Below, in pieces: positions 58,434 through 64,000 of a stretch of 64,000 nucleotides of DNA. Position 1 is the stretch's first letter. Every line of letters begins with the position of its first letter. The position numbers and the translations under genes are program-made. A model generated the notes under the pieces. It had not been told where the DNA came from, did no database searches, and worked only from the letters and a program-made list of their open reading frames with translations. This DNA comes from Hymenobacter sp. (GTDB lineage Bacteria > Bacteroidota > Bacteroidia > Cytophagales > Hymenobacteraceae): positions 1 to 64,000 of the forward strand of contig JANXNW010000281.1 of the NCBI GenBank assembly GCA_025353905.1, in the 5' to 3' direction.

Positions 58434-60815
58434 ATGCGTCCTCTCCCGTCCTGCTTACTTCTCGCCGCGCTCTGGCTCGCCGGGCTGACCCCGACCGCCG
58501 TCCGCGCCCAAACCCAGCCAGCCGCGCTGGCGGCCACCGTTACGCTCAGCGGCTACCTGCGCGATGCCGCTACGGGCGAGCCGCTCATCGGGGCGACGGT
58601 GTTCGAGAAACGCCTGAAGCTGGGGGCCACGGCCGACGAGCGAGGGTTTTTCAGCTTGGCGCTGCCGCGCGGCGCGCACGTCATCACGTACTCGTTCGTG
58701 GGCTACGCCCCGCGCGAGGAGCGGCTGACGCTGAGCGTCAATCAGGAGCGGCAGGTGCGGCTGAGCAGCGCCGGGGTGCAAACGGGCGAGGTGCTCGTGA
58801 CCGGCAGCCGGGCTGCGGCGAACGTGCAAGGCACCCAGATGGGGGTCAATCAGCTCGATATGAAAGCCATCAAGCTCGTGCCGGCTTTGCTGGGCGAGGT
58901 AGACGTGGTGCGCACGATTCAGCTACTGCCGGGCATCAGCACGGTGGGGGAGGGCGCGACGGGCTTCAACGTACGCGGCGGCAACATCGACCAGAACCTG
59001 GTGCTGCTCGACGACGCGCCGATTTACAACTCCTCTCATTTGTTCGGCTTCTTTTCGGTGTTCAACCCCGATGCGGTAAAGGATTTGACGCTGGTCAAGG
59101 GCGGCATTCCGGCCAGCTACGGCGGGCGGTTATCGTCGGTGCTCGACGTGCGGATGCGGGCCGGCAACCCCGACTCGCTGGCCGTGAGCGGCGGGCTGGG
59201 GCTGGTCTCGTCGCGCCTGGCAGTGGAGGTGCCCCTTATCAAAAACAAGCTCACCGTATTGGCGGCCGCGCGTCGCTCCTACGCGGACTTATTTTTAAAA
59301 GCGGTGCCGTCGCAAAAGGACAACGTGGCCAATTTTTCGGACCTGAGCGTGAAGCTCCACTACCGGCTCGGCGCGCGCGACCAGCTGGCGCTGACCGGCT
59401 ACCGGGGGCGCGACGTGTTCAACTTCGGCCAGGAATTCCAGACCAACTACGGCAACGCCACGGGCACGCTGCGCTACACCCGCACCGGCGAGCGCCTGAC
59501 GCTGCACCTGACGGCCCTGAGTGCGCGCTACGACACCGGGCTGGGCACGCCGGGCGGCGGGCAGGCGTTCCGCTACGCCACCACCATCCAGAACTACACC
59601 GCCAAGGCCGACCTCGGCTACCAGCTCGGGCCGCGCAGCCACCTGGGCGCGGGCGCGGCCAGCACCTGGTACGAAGTCGCGCCCGGCCAGCTCACCCCGC
59701 TCAGCGCCAATTCCATCTACCGGCCGCTGGCCGTGCCGACTCAGCGCGGCCGCGAGCTGGCCGCCTACCTCGACCACGAGCTGGACCTGACGCCGGCCCT
59801 GTCGGTGCGCTACGGGCTGCGAGTCAGCGCGTTTCAGTACCTGGGCGCGGCCACCGTGCGCGACTACGCCGGCCCCGACGGGGTGGAGAAAACGCCCGTC
59901 GGCACCTCCCGCGCCTACGCGGCGGGCGCGGTCGTGGCCAACTACCCCAACCTGGAGCCGCGCCTCTCGGTGCGCCTGGGCCTGAGCGAAACCAGCTCGC
60001 TCAAGGCCAGCTACAACCGCATGGCCCAGTACCTGCATTTGCTCTCGAACACGACCGCTGCCTCGCCCTTCGACTCGTGGACGCTGAGCACGGCCAACGT
60101 GCGCCCCGAGCGGGCCGACCAGCTGGCGCTGGGCTACTTCCGCAATTTTCAAAACAACGCCTACGAGGCCAGCGTGGAGGTGTTCGGCAAACGCCTGACC
60201 AACCAGATTGACTTCGTGGACGGGGCCAACCTGCTGCTCAATCAGGACCTGGAGGGCTCCCTGCTCTACGGCCGGGGCCGGGCCTACGGGGCCGAGCTGT
60301 ACGTGCGCAAAAACACCGGCCGCCTCACCGGCTGGCTGGCCTACACGCTGAGCCACAGCGAGCGGCAGATTGCGGGCATCAACAACGGCCGGTGGTACGA
60401 CACGAAATTCGACAAGCGCAACGTGCTGGCCGTGGTCGGTATTTACCAGCTCAGCGCGCGCTGGTCGCTGTCGGGCACGTTCAACTACAGCACCGGCGTG
60501 GCCGCCACCGTGCCCGACGCGCGCTTCGTGTATCAGGGCCTGGTGGTGCCCAACCTGACCGACAACGCCCGCAACAACTACCGGGTGCCGGCCTACCACC
60601 GCCTCGACCTGGCCGCCACCCTGCAAGGCCGTCGCCGGCCGGGCGCGCGCTTCAGCAGCAGCTGGGTTTTCAGCGTCTATAACCTCTACGCCCGGCGCAA
60701 CGCCTACAGCATTTACTTCCGCCAGAGCGAGAAGGACCCCGGCCAGACCGAGGCCGTGCGGCTGAGCATCCTGGGTTCGGTACTGCCTTCGGTGACGTAT
60801 AACTTTAATTTTTAA
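58434..60815 (+). CDS. TonB-dependent receptor with carboxypeptidase-regulatory-like domain
   Basis: LSGYLRDAATGEPLIGATVFEKRLKLGATADERGFFSLALPRGAHVITYSFVGY; plug and barrel. Confidence 0.93.
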   Translation: MRPLPSCLLLAALWLAGLTPTAVRAQTQPAALAATVTLSGYLRDAATGEPLIGATVFEKRLKLGATADERGFFSLALPRGAHVITYSFVGYAPREERLTLSVNQERQVRLSSAGVQTGEVLVTGSRAAANVQGTQMGVNQLDMKAIKLVPALLGEVDVVRTIQLLPGISTVGEGATGFNVRGGNIDQNLVLLDDAPIYNSSHLFGFFSVFNPDAVKDLTLVKGGIPASYGGRLSSVLDVRMRAGNPDSLAVSGGLGLVSSRLAVEVPLIKNKLTVLAAARRSYADLFLKAVPSQKDNVANFSDLSVKLHYRLGARDQLALTGYRGRDVFNFGQEFQTNYGNATGTLRYTRTGERLTLHLTALSARYDTGLGTPGGGQAFRYATTIQNYTAKADLGYQLGPRSHLGAGAASTWYEVAPGQLTPLSANSIYRPLAVPTQRGRELAAYLDHELDLTPALSVRYGLRVSAFQYLGAATVRDYAGPDGVEKTPVGTSRAYAAGAVVANYPNLEPRLSVRLGLSETSSLKASYNRMAQYLHLLSNTTAASPFDSWTLSTANVRPERADQLALGYFRNFQNNAYEASVEVFGKRLTNQIDFVDGANLLLNQDLEGSLLYGRGRAYGAELYVRKNTGRLTGWLAYTLSHSERQIAGINNGRWYDTKFDKRNVLAVVGIYQLSARWSLSGTFNYSTGVAATVPDARFVYQGLVVPNLTDNARNNYRVPAYHRLDLAATLQGRRRPGARFSSSWVFSVYNLYARRNAYSIYFRQSEKDPGQTEAVRLSILGSVLPSVTYNFNF

Positions 60816-60869
60816 TGAACTGCTTTGGCGCGGCCCAGCAACGGCACCTCACCCCAACCAACCCTCCCC

Positions 60870-61685
60870 ATGCTACTACGCCCCCTCGCCGCCCTGACGC
60901 TGCTGCTGCTGACCAGCTGCACCGATGTCATCAAACTCGACCTGCCCCAGGGCCAGCCGCTGCTGGCCGTGGACGGGGCCATCACCGACCAGCCCGGTCC
61001 TTACGTAGTGCGCCTGAGCCGCACCGCGCCTTACTTCAACCCCGCCGCGCTGCCCCGCGTGACGGGGGCCGTGCTTACGCTCACCGACAACCAGGGCGGG
61101 CGCGAAACCCTGCGCGAGCGCGGCCCCGGCGAGTACGTTATCAGCCAGTTGCGCGGGCGCGTCGGCGGGCAGTACGTGCTCACCATTCAGGCCGATGGGC
61201 AGACGTATCGGGCCCAGACTGAAATCCGGCGCACGATGAGCATTGACTCGCTGGGTCGCCGCTACATCCCCGAAACGACGCTGCTTGACAGCGTGGGCTA
61301 CCAAGTGAGCTACCACGGCCAGGAGCTGCCCGGCGCGGGCGACTACTACCGCTTCAAAGTCTATCGCAACGGCCGGCTCTGGAACCGGCCGCTCGACCTG
61401 TTCGTGTCGTCGGACGAGCTGGTGGACGGCAATTACCTGAGCTTCCTTTTCCGCGACCATTCCTACCCAAAAGGCACGCGGGTGCGGGTCGAAATCAACT
61501 CGCTGCCGAAAGACTACTTCACCTTCCTGACCAACCTGCAAACCCAGCTCAACAACGCCGGCCTCTTCGCCGCGCCCCCGGCCAACGTGGGTACCAACGT
61601 GCTGAACACGAGCGGCGGCGGTCCGGCGGCGGTAGGTTACTTTGCGGGCTACACCGTGCGGGCTGATTCGCTGGTGATGAAATAG
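60870..61685 (+). CDS. DUF4249 lipoprotein
   Basis: Lipobox LLTSCTDVIKLDLP; LAVDGAITDQPGPYVVRLSRTAPYF. Confidence 0.88.
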   Translation: MLLRPLAALTLLLLTSCTDVIKLDLPQGQPLLAVDGAITDQPGPYVVRLSRTAPYFNPAALPRVTGAVLTLTDNQGGRETLRERGPGEYVISQLRGRVGGQYVLTIQADGQTYRAQTEIRRTMSIDSLGRRYIPETTLLDSVGYQVSYHGQELPGAGDYYRFKVYRNGRLWNRPLDLFVSSDELVDGNYLSFLFRDHSYPKGTRVRVEINSLPKDYFTFLTNLQTQLNNAGLFAAPPANVGTNVLNTSGGGPAAVGYFAGYTVRADSLVMK

Positions 61686-61745
61686 GAGTCAAAAATCAGC
61701 TAAGAATTAATTGCTCGTTGCTCATTGAGAATTGTTCATTGACAG

Positions 61746-62906
61746 ATGCCTGACCTCTACGACGAAGCGCCCTGGGACTTACTAGCCCGGCACCTGCGTG
61801 CCGACCTCGACGGAGCCGGGCAAACCCAGCTGCGCGGCTGGCTGCAAGCCGATGCGCGGCACCTGGAAGTGCTCGTCACGCTGACCCGCGTTTGGGAGCT
61901 GACGGCCCCGGCCCGGCCGCCGCTGTTCACCGCCGCCGAGGTGGCCGCCGCCTGGCAGCGCTTCCGCCCGCTGATGGTGGCCGGTGCTTCGACTTCCGCG
62001 CCCGCCGCCGCTGCCGCCGAACCTACCTCGTCCCCGCCCGCACCGCTCCCGCCCGCGCCGTGTCTGGCCGTCACCCAGCGGCGGCAGCGGCGGCGCTGGG
62101 CGGTGCCGCTGCTACTCACGCTGCTGCTCGTCGGCGCGGGCTGGGCCTGGACGCTCACGCGCCGCTCGGCATTGGCTCGGCCCGAAGCGGCGAGCTTCGT
62201 CAGCGCCGACGGGGCGCGCCTGGTCACGCTGCCCGATAGCAGCCGCGCCTGGCTCAACGCCCGCTCGACCTTGCGCTACGCCAGTGCGGGCGGAGTGAAT
62301 GGCGCGGTCGGCGCGGCCACGCGCCGGGTGCAGCTCACGGGCGAGGCGTATTTTGAGGTGCGGGCGCTGGGCGCGAACCGGCCGTTCGTGGTGAGCACGA
62401 CTACGGCCCAGGTGCGGGTGGTAGGCACGGCCTTCAACGTGCGGGCCTATGCGGCCGAAGACTCAATGGAAGTGAGTGTGCGCCACGGCCGGGTGTGGCT
62501 GACGCCGCTCGCCGGCCCCGACAGCGTGCTGCTGACGGCCGGCACCCGCGCCGCCCTGCGCGCCGCCGACGCACCCGGTCGCGCCGCCGGCCCCCTGCGC
62601 CGCCTGCCCATCCCCAACCAGAATTTCCGCGCCTGGCAAACCGATACGCTGCGCTTCGCCGACGCGCCGCTGCCCCAGGTGCTGCGGGCGCTGCAAGCCA
62701 CTTACGGCACCCGCGTGGCGCTGGCCGCGCCGGGCCTGAGCGCCTGCCGCTTCACGGGCACCTTCGTCCACCCGCGCCCGGCCCAGGTATTAGCGGTGGT
62801 CGCCGTGGCCACGGGCTGCCGCCTGCGGCCCGACGCTGGCGGCGGCTACGTGCTGAGCGGGGCGGGCTGCGCTGGGGGCTCTCAGGCAGCGGCCAGCGGG
62901 CGCTAA
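61746..62906 (+). CDS. FecR family anti-sigma protein with DUF4974-like C-terminus
   Basis: VTLPDSSRAWLNARSTLRYAS; VQLTGEAYFEV; VVGTAFNVRAYAAEDSMEVSVRHGRVWL; C-term ALQATYGTRVALA. Confidence 0.93.
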   Translation: MPDLYDEAPWDLLARHLRADLDGAGQTQLRGWLQADARHLEVLVTLTRVWELTAPARPPLFTAAEVAAAWQRFRPLMVAGASTSAPAAAAAEPTSSPPAPLPPAPCLAVTQRRQRRRWAVPLLLTLLLVGAGWAWTLTRRSALARPEAASFVSADGARLVTLPDSSRAWLNARSTLRYASAGGVNGAVGAATRRVQLTGEAYFEVRALGANRPFVVSTTTAQVRVVGTAFNVRAYAAEDSMEVSVRHGRVWLTPLAGPDSVLLTAGTRAALRAADAPGRAAGPLRRLPIPNQNFRAWQTDTLRFADAPLPQVLRALQATYGTRVALAAPGLSACRFTGTFVHPRPAQVLAVVAVATGCRLRPDAGGGYVLSGAGCAGGSQAAASGR

Positions 62907-62923
62907 GCTTTATTTTTCCGCCT

Positions 62924-64000
62924 ATGCATCGCTTGTACTCAACGTTTTGGTGCGGGCTACTGCTCTGGCTGCCGCTAGTGCCGGGGCTGCCGGCTCGCGC
63001 CCAAACCCCCAACCTGGCACCCCTGCCCGCGCCTGGACCAGCCGCCCTGCTGGCCCGCCCGGTGCGCCTGGTTCAGGCGCGGGCGTGGCCGCTGGGTGCG
63101 GCCCTGGCCGAGCTGTCGCGCCAGACCGGAGTGCCGTTCAGCTACAGCAGCAGCCGTATCGGGGCGGGGCCACGGGTGTGGCTGCGGGCGGGCGCGGCGC
63201 GGCCGCTGGGCGAGGTGCTGGGCGAAATTCTGGCAGCGCGCGGGCTGGCTTGCGGCCGGTTGGGTGGGCAGCTCGTGCTGTGGCCGGCCCGGCAAACGGC
63301 CCCGCCCGGCGTGGCGCTCATCAGTCGGCGCGAGCTGAGCACGTTCGCGGGCCAACCCAACCAACCCAGCCAACCCAGCCAAACGGGCCAGGAGGCGCGC
63401 GCTGGTGCAGCCGGGCCGGTGGCGGCGGCTGGTTTGGCCGCATGGGGGTCAGCGCTGCCCCGACCGGCCGGGGTGGCAGTTGCCTCATCTCCGGCAGAAG
63501 GGCACATTGCCCCAGCCGAAGCCATTCAGTCCAAAAATCATTCTGCAAATGACTCGAAGCCAAGCATTTCACGTTCCTCATCCGTCCGTCGCTCGTCAGC
63601 CAAGCTGGCCAAGCTGGCCGCCGCATCGGCCGTCACGGGGGCGGCGGCGACAGCTCATTCGCCAAGCCGACCCTTACGAGCGAGTATTGCCGATTCGTCG
63701 CGGGTTGAGCCAATGCTGACCCCGCGCTCGCCCTCAACGCTGCTTTCCGATTCGGCTGATGTTGAGCTGGCGCAAGAACTGGCCCGCCTAACGCGCCTGG
63801 CTCCGCGACCGCTGCTGCCGCTGACCGCCATGCCGCGCCCGGCCGTACCCACGCGCGAGCGGATGGCCCAGCTTTCGCTCATTCCGCCCCTAAGCACGAA
63901 CTGGCTGAGCAACGCGCGGGCCAATAACCGCTTCTCCATCAACGCCGGGGTGGGCTACGCGGCCGGGGTGCGGGCCGTGGAGCTGGGTGGATTGGCCAAC
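62924..64000 (+). CDS. STN-domain secreted protein, truncated by window end
   Basis: Signal peptide; WPLGAALAELSRQTGVPFSYSSSRI; open to the edge and absent from the track; end NNRFSINAGVGYAAGVRAVELGGLAN. Confidence 0.65.
   Translation, partial: MHRLYSTFWCGLLLWLPLVPGLPARAQTPNLAPLPAPGPAALLARPVRLVQARAWPLGAALAELSRQTGVPFSYSSSRIGAGPRVWLRAGAARPLGEVLGEILAARGLACGRLGGQLVLWPARQTAPPGVALISRRELSTFAGQPNQPSQPSQTGQEARAGAAGPVAAAGLAAWGSALPRPAGVAVASSPAEGHIAPAEAIQSKNHSANDSKPSISRSSSVRRSSAKLAKLAAASAVTGAAATAHSPSRPLRASIADSSRVEPMLTPRSPSTLLSDSADVELAQELARLTRLAPRPLLPLTAMPRPAVPTRERMAQLSLIPPLSTNWLSNARANNRFSINAGVGYAAGVRAVELGGLAN

Overview
High-GC Bacteroidota chromosome window, most like Hymenobacter or a relative (inferred from protein families and TAnnTTTG promoter motifs). 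I support about 45 protein genes, two tRNA-Pro genes (GGG and CGG) and one 35-aa ORF missing from the track. Main content: a BatA/DUF4175 operon; coaE, yajC, nusB, ettA and leucine dehydrogenase housekeeping genes; a beta-1,3-glucan enzyme pair (GH64 and GH16 with CBM6 modules and T9SS tails); T9SS parts (PorP/SprF, GldJ); galK-galT; a LytS/LytTR pair; and an ECF sigma/FecR/TonB block running off the right edge. Three observations stand out. (1) A compact three-gene cassette at 18230-19841 reads as an MqsR-like toxin, an MqsA-like HTH antitoxin with a C-terminal tail, and a SecB-like chaperone, i.e. a candidate toxin-antitoxin-chaperone (TAC) system. (2) More than 15 intergenic imperfect palindromes are built from iterated short words containing TGA/TAG/TAA; they supply the stop codon, and sometimes the last codons, of at least a dozen genes. 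(3) One such palindrome lies in frame inside galT. All family calls come from reading translations by eye; no database search was run.
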